This document shows, one piece after another, positions 19,193-27,674 of a DNA stretch of 64,000 nucleotides. The notes under the pieces were generated by a model. The model was not told the origin of the DNA. It saw nothing but the letters and a program-made list of their open reading frames with translations, and searched no databases. Within the stretch, counting starts at the first letter, position 1, and the number at the start of each line of letters is the position of its first letter. The position numbers were made by a program, and so were the translations under genes. Origin of the DNA: Streptomyces erythrochromogenes (GTDB taxonomy: Bacteria; Actinomycetota; Actinomycetes; Streptomycetales; Streptomycetaceae); contig NZ_CP108036.1 of NCBI RefSeq assembly GCF_036170895.1, forward strand, positions 3,782,001 through 3,846,000. The letters run 5' to 3'.

Positions 19193-20161
19193 GTGAGCAC
19201 CCCCGAACTTCCCCTCATCGACCAGAACGACGGCGGCTGCGGCGACGACTGCGCCTGCGGCGACGGCGAGGAGAGCGGCCTCGACCCGGCGCTCGCCGAG
19301 CTGCTGGCGGACGCGGGCCTGGACCCCGTCGAGGTCGAGGACATCGCCCACATGGCGCTCTCCGAGGACCTCGACGGCGGCGTGGACGTCACCACCGTGG
19401 CCACGGTCCCCGAGGACGCCGAGGCCGTCGCCGACTTCGTCGCCCGCGAGGACGGTGTCGTGGCGGGCCTGCGCATCGCCGAGGCGGTGTTCTCCGTGGT
19501 GTGCACGGAGGCCTTCGAGGTGGAGCGGCACGCGGAGGACGGCGACACCGTCAAGGCCGGCGAGGTGCTGCTGTCGGTCCGCGCCCGCACCCGCGACCTG
19601 CTGACGGCCGAGCGCAGCGCGCTGAACATCCTGTGCCGGCTCTCCGGCATCGCGACGGCCACCCGCCGCTGGGCCGACGTCCTGGAGGGCACGAAGGCCA
19701 GGGTCCGCGACACCCGCAAGACCACGCCGGGCCTGCGTTCGCTGGAGAAGTACGCGGTCCGCTGCGGCGGCGGCGTCAACCACCGCATGTCCCTGTCGGA
19801 CGCGGCGCTGGTGAAGGACAACCACGTGGTGGCCGCCGGCGGCGTCGCGCAGGCCTTCAACGCGGTGCGCGAGGCGTTCCCGGACGTCCCGATCGAGGTC
19901 GAGGTCGACACGATGCACCAGGTCCGTGAGGTCCTGGACGCGGGCGCCGACCTGATCCTGCTGGACAACTTCACGGTTCCGGAGACCGAGGAGGCCGTCA
20001 CGCTGGTGGCCGGCCGCGCGGTGCTGGAGTCCTCGGGCCGGCTGACGCTGGACACCGCCCGCGCGTACGCGGACACCGGGGTGGACTACCTGGCGGTCGG
20101 CGGGCTGACCCACTCCTCGCCGATCCTGGACATCGGTCTCGATCTGCGCGAGGCGGTGTAA
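19193..20161 (+). CDS. nadC: Nicotinate-nucleotide pyrophosphorylase (quinolinate PRTase)
   Basis: Protein of 322 residues. GTG 19193 is chosen because GGAG lies 8 bp upstream; an in-frame GTG at 19187 is too close. Core motifs are ARTRDLLTAERSALNILCRLSGIAT, RDTRKTTPGLRSLEKYAVRCGGGVNHR and VEVDTMHQVREVLDAGADLILLDN. It converts quinolinate and PRPP to nicotinate mononucleotide. An extra N-terminal stretch of about 40 residues holds three Cys (16, 20, 22) in CGDDCACGDG, absent from typical NadC. Confidence 0.95.
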   Translation: MSTPELPLIDQNDGGCGDDCACGDGEESGLDPALAELLADAGLDPVEVEDIAHMALSEDLDGGVDVTTVATVPEDAEAVADFVAREDGVVAGLRIAEAVFSVVCTEAFEVERHAEDGDTVKAGEVLLSVRARTRDLLTAERSALNILCRLSGIATATRRWADVLEGTKARVRDTRKTTPGLRSLEKYAVRCGGGVNHRMSLSDAALVKDNHVVAAGGVAQAFNAVREAFPDVPIEVEVDTMHQVREVLDAGADLILLDNFTVPETEEAVTLVAGRAVLESSGRLTLDTARAYADTGVDYLAVGGLTHSSPILDIGLDLREAV

Positions 20162-20164
20162 CCC

Positions 20165-20974
20165 GTGCTGCTCACCATCGACGTAGGCAACACCCACACG
20201 GTCCTGGGCCTGTTCGACGGTGACGAGATCGTCGAGCACTGGCGCATCTCGACCGACCCGCAGCGCACGGCCGACGAGATGGCCGTGCTGATGCAGGGGC
20301 TGATGGGCATGCACCCGATGCTCGGCAGCGAGCTGGGCGACGGGATCCACGGCATCGCGATCTGCTCGGCGGTGCCGTCGGTCCTGCACGAGCTCCGCGA
20401 GGTGACCCGCCGCTACTACGGCGACGTGCCCGCTGTGATCGTGGAGCCGGGCACGAAGACGGGCGTGCCGATCCTGATGGACAACCCGAAGGAGGTCGGC
20501 GCGGACCGCATCGTGAACGCGGTCGCGGTGGTCGAGCTCTACGGGGGCCCGGCGATCGTGGTGGACCTCGGTACGGCGACCACCTTCGACGCGGTGTCCG
20601 CGAAGGGCGAGTACGTGGGCGGGGTGATCTCCCCGGGCATCGAGATCTCGATGGACGCGCTCGGCGTACGGGGCGCCCAGCTGCGCAAGATCGAGCTGGC
20701 CCGGCCGCGCCACGTGATCGGCAAGTCCACGGTCGAGGCGATGCAGTCGGGCGTGATCTACGGTTTCGCGGGTCAGGTCGACGGGGTCGTGGCCCGGATG
20801 GCCAAGGAGCTGGCCGGGCCGAACGGCGATCCGGACGACGTCCGGGTCATCGCGACCGGCGGTCTGGCCCCGATGGTGCTCGGCGAGTCGTCGGTGATCG
20901 ACGACCACGAGCCGTGGCTGACGCTGATCGGGCTGCGGCTGGTGTACCAGCGCAACGTGCCGAACTTCGAGTAG
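20165..20974 (+). CDS. coaX: Type III pantothenate kinase
   Basis: Protein of 269 residues from a GTG 3 bp after nadC. ASKHA-fold motifs are intact: phosphate loop DVGNTHTVLGLF (6-17), PKEVGADRIVNAVA, and DLGTATTFDAV. It phosphorylates pantothenate, the first step to coenzyme A, and unlike types I/II is insensitive to CoA feedback. With panC it makes this block supply CoA as well as NAD. Confidence 0.95.
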   Translation: MLLTIDVGNTHTVLGLFDGDEIVEHWRISTDPQRTADEMAVLMQGLMGMHPMLGSELGDGIHGIAICSAVPSVLHELREVTRRYYGDVPAVIVEPGTKTGVPILMDNPKEVGADRIVNAVAVVELYGGPAIVVDLGTATTFDAVSAKGEYVGGVISPGIEISMDALGVRGAQLRKIELARPRHVIGKSTVEAMQSGVIYGFAGQVDGVVARMAKELAGPNGDPDDVRVIATGGLAPMVLGESSVIDDHEPWLTLIGLRLVYQRNVPNFE

Positions 20975-20982
20975 TCGGGTGG

Positions 20983-21013
20983 CCCGGTCCCTGCCTTCGG
21001 GGGCGGGACCGGG
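20983..21013. terminator. Hairpin after coaX
   Basis: A 9-bp perfect outer stem CCCGGTCCC/GGGACCGGG (20983-20991 with 21005-21013) follows the coaX stop by 8 bp and ends 28 bp before the convergent stop at 21041. Confidence 0.7.
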
Positions 21014-21040
21014 ACCCCGCCGCGGGCGGCCGGCCGTGCG

Positions 21041-21250
21041 TCAGCACGGGTGCGGGCGGGTCAGCATCCGGCGCAGGGCGGCACGCCAGGGGCGGCGGGC
21101 CTCGCCGCCGTCCAGGACGGCCTGGAACTGCTGGTAGGAGCGGGCGGCGCGGACGACGGCCACGTCGTCGCGCCCGGGCGGCGGGGGCATGGGGTCCCCG
21201 TGCTGGGACGCGCGGTAGGTGTCGATGAGGTACTGCTCGATCGCTGTCAT
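21041..21250 (-). CDS. Small conserved protein (69 aa), unknown function
   Basis: The ATG at 21250 follows GAGGGTGGAG at good spacing. The protein (MTAIEQYLIDTYRASQHG...) is helical, has a Pro-rich middle (PMPPPPGRDDVAVV) and a basic C-terminus (RRPWRAALRRMLTRPHPC) that could bind nucleic acid or membrane. No family is recognised. It is divergent from the ArsR-like gene, with a perfect palindrome between them, so the two may be co-regulated. Confidence 0.65.
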   Translation of the reverse strand: MTAIEQYLIDTYRASQHGDPMPPPPGRDDVAVVRAARSYQQFQAVLDGGEARRPWRAALRRMLTRPHPC

Positions 21251-21285
21251 GACTCCACCCTCACCCCGTCGGCCCCGCCGCGCAC

Positions 21286-21312
21286 GACGGTTGACGTTCC
21301 CCGTCAACCGTC
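21286..21312. promoter_or_regulatory. Perfect 11-bp palindromic operator candidate
   Basis: GACGGTTGACG (21286-21296) and its exact complement (21302-21312) are separated by 5 bp. The repeat is 36 bp upstream of the small leftward gene and 173 bp before the rightward ArsR-like gene. A site for that regulator is the simplest reading. Confidence 0.5.
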
Positions 21313-21484
21313 CGGCCGGAAAGCGCCCGCGGGGCCGTCGGCAGCGCGGCCGCGGGGGCGGTCGTACGCCGGTCGTGATCACTCGACCGGCGGCCGCGCC
21401 GGGGCCCGCGCGGCCACCCGTACGGCAGGCGCCGGGTGCCCGGACCGGACGCCCCCGACGTGCGGGAACGGACAGAATGGCCCG

Positions 21485-22609
21485 ATGAGCGTCACCATCG
21501 ACATCGCCGGGCTCCCCCAGGAGCGGATCACCTTCGCGCCCTCCCCGCTCGCGGAGCTCTGCATGGCCCTGCACGCTCTCTCGCAGCCGTCGCACCACCC
21601 GCGGCTCGCCTCCTGGACGACCGCCACCTCCGCCTCGCTCGATCCGTGTCTCGCGGACCGCCTGCTGGAGGCCGAGTTCATGTGGCGCAGTTCCTTCTCC
21701 GACATCTTCATGGCCTTCGCCGGGGTCCCCGGTGGGTCCGGACGGCCGGCGGCGACGCTCGCCGAGGAGCTCGACGTGGTCGACCGGCTGGACGACGAGC
21801 GGTTCGTGGGGGCCGCCCTGGAGCACTGCTGGCTGGGGCTCTACAACGAGGGCGGCGGGCCCTCGCCGCTGAAGGACGCGGCGGCCCGGGCCAGGGCGCT
21901 GGAGGCGGCCGCCGCCCGCGGCCCCGGCCCCCTGGCCTTCTCCGTGCGGCTGCTGGACGACACCGCGGCCGTGCGGGTGTGGCTCAGGCGGCTCCTGGAG
22001 GACTGCGACGAGGCGTTCTTCGCCGAGACGTGGAAGCGCCTTGAGCCCGGGCAGAGCGCCGACGCCCGGCACAAGGCCGAGCTGCTGCGCCGCAAGGGCC
22101 TGCCGGCCGCGCTGAAGGACGTCTCGACGGCGCTGAGCGTCGACGAGGGCCTCACGACCGTCACCGCCGACAAGATGGTCCACGGGACCACCACGGCCAC
22201 CGATCCCCGAATAGGCAGCGGCCTCGTCTTCGTGCCGACCGACTTCGGCTGGCCGCACCTGCTGGTGCTGCACGCACCGCGGTGGCGGCCGGTGGTCCAC
22301 TATCCGCTCGACACCCCCGGGCCGGCCTCCGGGCCGGGCTCGGTGGAGCTGCTCCAGCGGCGGATGGAGGCACTGGCGCACCCGATGCGGATGATGCTGT
22401 GCCGGAGTCTGGCCCGGGCGCCGTACACGACGAGCGAACTGGCGAACGTGTACGGGATCACCGCGCCGGAGGTGTCGCGGCACCTGGCCGTCCTGAAAAG
22501 GGCCGGTCTGATGCATACGCGGAGGCAAGGCCGCTATGCCCAACACCAGTTGGATCTGGGTGCTGTCGCCCGCATCGGGTCCGACTTCATCGAGGGCATC
22601 CTCCGGTAG
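21485..22609 (+). CDS. DUF5937-type regulator with C-terminal ArsR winged helix
   Basis: Protein of 374 residues. A long N-terminal region (about 1-290) has no enzyme motif and begins FAPSPLAELCMALHALSQPSHHPRL, typical of a Streptomyces regulator family. The C-terminal 75 residues are an ArsR/HTH domain: HPMRMMLCRSLARAPYTTSELANVYGITAPEVSRHLAVLKRAGLMHTRRQGR. No metal-binding Cys cluster is seen, so the ligand is unlikely to be a metal. The upstream palindrome (21286-21312) is a candidate operator. Confidence 0.85.
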   Translation: MSVTIDIAGLPQERITFAPSPLAELCMALHALSQPSHHPRLASWTTATSASLDPCLADRLLEAEFMWRSSFSDIFMAFAGVPGGSGRPAATLAEELDVVDRLDDERFVGAALEHCWLGLYNEGGGPSPLKDAAARARALEAAAARGPGPLAFSVRLLDDTAAVRVWLRRLLEDCDEAFFAETWKRLEPGQSADARHKAELLRRKGLPAALKDVSTALSVDEGLTTVTADKMVHGTTTATDPRIGSGLVFVPTDFGWPHLLVLHAPRWRPVVHYPLDTPGPASGPGSVELLQRRMEALAHPMRMMLCRSLARAPYTTSELANVYGITAPEVSRHLAVLKRAGLMHTRRQGRYAQHQLDLGAVARIGSDFIEGILR

Positions 22610-22869
22610 GTCCTCCGACGGGACCAACCGGCAGGTGGATGGCCGGATTTGACCGGCCCAGACTCACCGATATACGGAATTCATAAACCGAAATCAGCGA
22701 AAACTCTGGCCATGATGGCCGCTTGCTGTCTAACGTGCGCTCACTGTTCCCCCACGTAACGCGCACCGCGTCCGCAGGACCGGCCCGCCGCGTTCCGCTG
22801 CGCTGTGCCTGCTCCGCCCTGTCGTGCCCCGCTACGCCTGCCCTGCTCGCCTGTCGTGGAAGGACCTTC

Positions 22870-24423
22870 ATGCCCTCACGCCGTATAGCCGCAGCAACCG
22901 CCGCCCTGGCAGCCGCGGCCCTCGTCTCTCCCCTGCTGCTCGCCGGACCGGCCGGTGCCACCGGAAGCCCGCAGAGCGATGCCGCCAAGGCGGACGCGCT
23001 GGCCCGGAAGCTGGTCAAGGACGCGACCGGCAAGGGAGCCTTCAACCACCTCAAGGTCCTGCAGTCGATCGCCGACTACAACAACGGCAACCGGGCGGCC
23101 GGTTCCAAGGGCCACGAGCAGTCGGCCAAGTACGTCGAGGCCGTGATGAAGGCGGCCGGCTACAAGGTCACCCGCAACGAGTTCGACTTCGTCTTCGTCG
23201 AGACCATCGAGGAGAAGCTCACCGTCAACGGTGCGAACGGGCGCGACGTCCCGATCCACCTGATGACGTACACGGCGAACTCCCCCGAGGGCGGTGTGAC
23301 GGCCCCGGTCGCCGTCGCCCCGGTCGACGCGGACGGGACCAACGGCTGCGAGCCCGGCGACTTCGCCGCCGGCGCCTTCACCGGCAAGATCGCCCTGGTC
23401 AAGCGCGGCGGCTGCACCTTCGCGGTGAAGCAGCAGAACGCGGCGGCCGCCGGTGCGGTCGGCGCGGTCATCTACAACAACACCGCGGGCGCCCTGAACG
23501 GCACCATCGGCGACCCGGCCGCGGGCAAGGTCCCCACGGGCGGCATCACCCAGGAGGACGGCGAGAAGCTGGCCGCCGAGGCCGCCGCCGGCCCGGTCGA
23601 GCTCACCCTCGACATCCGCGAGCTGCGGGAGAACCGCAAGACCTTCAACGTCGTCGCCGAGACCAAGGGCGGCGACGAGAACAACACGGTCTTCCTCGGC
23701 GCCCACCTCGACTCGGTCGCGGCCGGGCCGGGCATCAACGACAACGGATCCGGCTCCGCCGGCATCCTCCAGGTCGCCCAGCGGCTCGCGAGCGAGCAGA
23801 AGAAGATCAAGAACAAGGTCAAGTTCGCCTGGTGGTCGGCGGAGGAGTTCGGCCTGCTCGGCTCCGAGGCCTACGTCGCCGGTCTGACCGACGCCCAGAA
23901 GAAGCAGATCAAGCTCTACCTCAACTTCGACATGATCGGCTCGCCGAACGCCGCGTACTTCGTGTACGACGGCGACGACTCGGACGGCGTCGGCGCTGGC
24001 CCGGGCCCGGAGGGCTCCGCCCAGCTGGAGAAGGGGATCACCGACTTCCTCGACTCCAAGAAGATCCCGCACGCCGGCACGGACTTCTCCGGCCGCTCGG
24101 ACTACGGCCCGTTCATCGAGGTCGGCATCCCCTCCGGCGGCACCTTCACCGGCGCCGAGGGCATCAAGACGCCCGAAGAGGCCGCGAAGTTCGGCGGCCA
24201 GGCCGGTGTCGCCTACGACGTGAACTACCACGGCAAGGGTGACGACATCACCAACATCGACCAGAAGGCGCTCGACATCAACGTCGACGTCATCGCGGAC
24301 GCGGTCGGCCACTACGCCTACGACCTCGCCCCGCTGTCGAAGCCGGTCGTCTCGACGCCGACCCCCGGCGGCAGCGGCGGTGGCGGCGGTCTGCACCCGG
24401 GCCACGACGAGGTCAAGCAGTAG
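22870..24423 (+). CDS. Secreted M28 zinc aminopeptidase with PA domain
   Basis: Protein of 517 residues. The ATG has GGAAGG 6 bp upstream and starts a Sec signal peptide (about 1-32, ...AGPAGA). A protease-associated domain is inserted at about 120-240 (GCEPGDF...GKIALVKRGGCTFAVK). The catalytic zinc residues are visible in order: GAHLDSV, INDNGSGSAG, WWSAEEFGLLGSEAY, NFDMIGS and NYHGKGDD. It resembles the S. griseus aminopeptidase but has a long C-terminal Gly-rich tail. It probably releases N-terminal amino acids from extracellular peptides. Confidence 0.93.
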   Translation: MPSRRIAAATAALAAAALVSPLLLAGPAGATGSPQSDAAKADALARKLVKDATGKGAFNHLKVLQSIADYNNGNRAAGSKGHEQSAKYVEAVMKAAGYKVTRNEFDFVFVETIEEKLTVNGANGRDVPIHLMTYTANSPEGGVTAPVAVAPVDADGTNGCEPGDFAAGAFTGKIALVKRGGCTFAVKQQNAAAAGAVGAVIYNNTAGALNGTIGDPAAGKVPTGGITQEDGEKLAAEAAAGPVELTLDIRELRENRKTFNVVAETKGGDENNTVFLGAHLDSVAAGPGINDNGSGSAGILQVAQRLASEQKKIKNKVKFAWWSAEEFGLLGSEAYVAGLTDAQKKQIKLYLNFDMIGSPNAAYFVYDGDDSDGVGAGPGPEGSAQLEKGITDFLDSKKIPHAGTDFSGRSDYGPFIEVGIPSGGTFTGAEGIKTPEEAAKFGGQAGVAYDVNYHGKGDDITNIDQKALDINVDVIADAVGHYAYDLAPLSKPVVSTPTPGGSGGGGGLHPGHDEVKQ

Positions 24424-24449
24424 CCTTCGGCGCCAGCGCGGTGTCATGA

Positions 24450-24485
24450 GGAGGGGCCGGATCCCGATCGGGGTCCGGCCCCTCC
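24450..24485. terminator. Hairpin between convergent M28 and methyltransferase genes
   Basis: A 16-bp stem with one T-G pair (24450-24465 with 24470-24485, loop GATC) is followed by CCCC and lies 27 bp after the M28 stop. Confidence 0.8.
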
Positions 24486-24534
24486 CCCGTGTCCGCCACC
24501 GGCCGGCTGCTCCTGCGGACGCGGGCCGCGCAGC

Positions 24535-25554
24535 TCAGGCCCGCGTCGGCTCGGACTCCGGCCCCGGCCCCCGCCCCGGCCCCGGCCCCGGCCAGGGGGG
24601 CACGCCCACCGGCTGGACCAGCCAGCCGAAGGCGCCCAGGCCGGAGCGGGAGGTCAGCTCCGCCGCCTCGCCGGCCGAGGCCAGGGCCCGTACGTAGGCC
24701 GCCGGATCCGAGGAGGCCAGGGCGAGCGGGGGCCGCTCACCCGAGACCCCGAGAGCGGTCAGGGCCTCGCGCTGGGTCAGCAGCACCGATCCCGGCCCGG
24801 CGCAGGCGTCCAGCGCCACGTGGGCGGTGACGTCGCAGCTGCCGTCCGGGACGGCCGGAACCTCCCGGCCGCCCCGGAAGCCCGTCAGGGTGCCGAACGG
24901 GGGCCGGGCCTGCCGGGTGTGGGCGTAGTCCACCGCCACCGCCAGGCCCCGCTCCAGGCTCCCGGCGGCCGCCGCCCAGGCCTCGTCGCGCGGGCGGCCG
25001 ATCTCCGCGCGGCCGCCGCCCGGCCACCACCGCTCCAGCCAGGCCCGGTCCGCGTCCTCCAGCGGGCCGCCGCGGCTCTCCGTACCGTCCGGCGCGACCA
25101 GGACGTAGTGTCCGTCCTCGGCGACGTCGAGGGGGACGTTGTCCAGCCATTCGTTGGCGAAGAGCAGCCCGGTCACCCCCTCGGGCACCTCCCCGGTCCA
25201 GCGGATCCGCGGGTCGAGCCCCTCGGGCCGCCCGGCCCGTTCCACGGCGTACGGGCGCACGCGCGCGGCCGTTCCCGGGTCCAGCGCGGCGAGCACCCCC
25301 GACAGCAGCTCCGCCCGGCCGGCCCCCACGTCGACGAGGTCGAGCTCGCGCGGCCGCCCGAGCTCCGCGTCCACCCACCGCAGCAGCCGGGCCACGGCCC
25401 CCGCGAACAGGGCGGAGGCGTGCACGGAGGTACGGAAGTGGCCGGCCGGACCCGGGCCTGCGGGGCGCACGTAGAAGCCGCCGGGCCCGTACAGCGCGGC
25501 GTCCATCGCAACTCGCCACCGGACCGCAGCGGTGGGTTCACCAGGAGTGCTCAT
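24535..25554 (-). CDS. MidA-like SAM-dependent methyltransferase
   Basis: Protein of 339 residues of the MidA/NDUFAF7 type (PF02636). [10 protein letters not shown] near the N-terminus and the SAM motif [21 protein letters not shown] (about 72-92) are typical, as is [15 protein letters not shown]. In mitochondria the family methylates a complex I subunit; in bacteria the target is unknown. TAGCCT six bases before the ATG suggests a leaderless mRNA; a GTG just before is an alternative start. The last 20 residues are a Pro-Gly repeat encoded by CCCCGG units. Confidence 0.82.
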   Translation of the reverse strand: MSTPGEPTAAVRWRVAMDAALYGPGGFYVRPAGPGPAGHFRTSVHASALFAGAVARLLRWVDAELGRPRELDLVDVGAGRAELLSGVLAALDPGTAARVRPYAVERAGRPEGLDPRIRWTGEVPEGVTGLLFANEWLDNVPLDVAEDGHYVLVAPDGTESRGGPLEDADRAWLERWWPGGGRAEIGRPRDEAWAAAAGSLERGLAVAVDYAHTRQARPPFGTLTGFRGGREVPAVPDGSCDVTAHVALDACAGPGSVLLTQREALTALGVSGERPPLALASSDPAAYVRALASAGEAAELTSRSGLGAFGWLVQPVGVPPWPGPGPGRGPGPESEPTRA

Positions 25555-25660
25555 CACCGAAGGCTATGCTCACCCTCCACCTTGGGGAGTATGTCCCCGG
25601 TGTCAGGTTCGGACCTCTGGTTGACTCCAGCACCTATCACCGTTCCCTACTCTGGGTTAC

Positions 25661-26863
25661 GTGCAGCGCCTCTACGACTTCCTCCGCAGACACCCGACGG
25701 GCGTCGACAGCTTCTGGGCTGTGCTCTTCTTCGGGGTCTCGATGCTGAACGTCACGGGCGAGCCCGACATCAGCCGACCCCTGAAGATCGCCGCCGTCCC
25801 CGTGGTGATCGCTCTGAGCACGGCCCTGGCCCTGCGCCGCAAGTGGACGCAGGCGATGTTCTGGCTCACCCTCGGGGCGGGTCTGCTCCAGCTGGGCGCG
25901 GGGATCGTCGCGGGGTTCTACGACATCGCCATGTTCGTGATCCTCTACACGGTCGCCGCGAGCGAGGTCCCGCGCTGGGTCTCGCGCACCGCCCTGGGCT
26001 GGGGGCTGGTGGCCGCGCCGCTCTACTTCCTGCGGTACGGCGTGGACAAGGGCACCAACGACGTCGACAACGTCCTCTTCGCTATCTTCATGATCGTCCC
26101 CTTCGTCCTGGCCTGGGTGCTGGGCGACTCCCTGCGCACCCGGCGGGCCTATTACGCCCAGCTGGTCGAGCGCAACCACCGGCTGGAGAAGGAGCGCGAG
26201 GCCCAGTCCAAGGTGGCCGTGGCCGCCGAGCGCGCCCGGATCGCCCGCGAGCTGCACGACGTCGTCGCCCACAACGTCTCGGTGATGGTGGTCCAGGCGG
26301 ACGGCGCCGCGTACGTCATGGACGTGGCCCCCGAGCAGGCCAAGGAGGCCCTCCAGACCATCTCCGGCACCGGCCGCCAGGCCCTCGCCGAGATGCGCCG
26401 GCTGCTCGGCGTCCTGCGCACGGGCGAGCCCCAGGAGTCCGAGGACTACGTGCCGCAGCCCGACGTCGAGCAGATCGAGGTCCTGGTCGAGCAGGTGCGG
26501 GCGGCCGGGCTCACGGTGGACTTCGAGGTCGAGGGCGCCCCGCGGCAGCTGCCCAGCGGCGTCGAGCTGACGGCGTACCGGATCGTGCAGGAGGCGCTGA
26601 CCAACACCCGCAAGCACGGCGGCCCCGACGCGAAGGCCAGCGTCCGCCTGGTCTATTTCGACGACGGGCTCGGCCTGCTGGTCGAGGACGACGGCCGCGG
26701 CGCGGCCCACGAGCTGTACGAGGACGGCGGCGCGGACGGCGCCGGACACGGGCTGATCGGCATGCGCGAGCGGATCGGTATGGTCGGCGGAACCCTGGAC
26801 GCGGGGCCGCGGCCCGGTGGCGGCTTCCGGATCAGCGCACTGCTGCCCCTGAAGAAGAGATGA
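25661..26863 (+). CDS. NarL-family sensor histidine kinase
   Basis: Protein of 400 residues. The N-terminal half holds about five membrane segments (roughly 17-160). The HisKA_3 dimerisation motif ERARIARELHDVVAHNVSVMV carries phospho-acceptor H199, and the ATPase domain has EALTNTRKHGG and GHGLIGMRERIGMVGG. A GTG start seven bases after TACTCT (25648-25653) suggests a leaderless transcript. It is followed 17 bp later by its response regulator. The signal is unknown; the membrane region has no large external loop, so the sensing may be intramembrane. Confidence 0.92.
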   Translation: MQRLYDFLRRHPTGVDSFWAVLFFGVSMLNVTGEPDISRPLKIAAVPVVIALSTALALRRKWTQAMFWLTLGAGLLQLGAGIVAGFYDIAMFVILYTVAASEVPRWVSRTALGWGLVAAPLYFLRYGVDKGTNDVDNVLFAIFMIVPFVLAWVLGDSLRTRRAYYAQLVERNHRLEKEREAQSKVAVAAERARIARELHDVVAHNVSVMVVQADGAAYVMDVAPEQAKEALQTISGTGRQALAEMRRLLGVLRTGEPQESEDYVPQPDVEQIEVLVEQVRAAGLTVDFEVEGAPRQLPSGVELTAYRIVQEALTNTRKHGGPDAKASVRLVYFDDGLGLLVEDDGRGAAHELYEDGGADGAGHGLIGMRERIGMVGGTLDAGPRPGGGFRISALLPLKKR

Positions 26864-26880
26864 CGAGGACGAGGTAACTG

Positions 26881-27555
26881 ATGTCCATCCGAGTGATGCT
26901 GGTCGACGACCAGGTCCTGCTGCGCACCGGCTTCCGCATGGTGCTCGCCGCCCAGCCGGACATGGAGGTCGTCGCCGAGGCGGGCGACGGCCTGGAGGCG
27001 CTGGAGGTGCTGCGGGCCACGAAGGTGGACGTGGTGCTGATGGACGTCCGCATGCCGAGGCTCGACGGCGTCGAGGCGACGCGGCGGATCTGCGAGCTTG
27101 CGGAACACCCGAAGGTGATCATCCTGACCACCTTCGACCTGGACGAGTACGCCTTCTCGGGCCTGAAGGCGGGCGCGAGCGGCTTCATGCTGAAGGACGT
27201 GCCGCCGGCCGAACTGCTCGGCGCCATCCGCTCGGTGCACAGCGGGGACGCGGTGGTGGCCCCGTCCACGACGCGGCGCCTGCTGGACCGCTTCGCGCCG
27301 ATGCTGCCGACGACGACGCAGGAGCCGGAGCACAAGGAGATCGAGCGGCTGACGGAGCGCGAGCGCGAGGTCATGCTGCTGGTGGCACAGGGGCTGTCGA
27401 ACGGCGAGATCGCGGCGCGGCTGGTCCTGTCGGAGGCGACGGTGAAGACCCACGTGGGCCGCATCCTGACCAAGCTGGGCCTGCGCGACCGGGTGCAGGT
27501 GGTGGTCCTGGCCTACGAGACGGGCCTGGTCCGCGCGGGCGGCGGGGCCGGCTAG
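26881..27555 (+). CDS. NarL/LuxR-type response regulator
   Basis: Protein of 224 residues. The receiver domain has phospho-acceptor D55 in VVLMDVRMPRLDG and the conserved Lys in GFMLKDVPP. The C-terminal LuxR helix-turn-helix is LTEREREVMLLVAQGLSNGEIAARLVLSEATVKTHVGRIL. A GAGGACGAGG ribosome site precedes the ATG. It pairs with the kinase immediately upstream; the target genes are unknown. Confidence 0.93.
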   Translation: MSIRVMLVDDQVLLRTGFRMVLAAQPDMEVVAEAGDGLEALEVLRATKVDVVLMDVRMPRLDGVEATRRICELAEHPKVIILTTFDLDEYAFSGLKAGASGFMLKDVPPAELLGAIRSVHSGDAVVAPSTTRRLLDRFAPMLPTTTQEPEHKEIERLTEREREVMLLVAQGLSNGEIAARLVLSEATVKTHVGRILTKLGLRDRVQVVVLAYETGLVRAGGGAG

Positions 27556-27617
27556 TGCCCCGGTGGTGGCGCGTCTCGTTCAGGCGGACGAGGACACCGT
27601 CCGCCGCGTGACGGAAC

Positions 27618-27649
27618 GCCTCGCGGCCGATCCGGATCGGCCGCGAGGC
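27618..27649. terminator. Hairpin between convergent regulator and deaminase genes
   Basis: A perfect palindrome with 15-bp arms (27618-27632 with 27635-27649) lies 62 bp after the response-regulator stop and 25 bp from the convergent stop. Confidence 0.75.
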
Positions 27650-27674
27650 CCTGCGGGTGCCTACGGGCCCGCCG

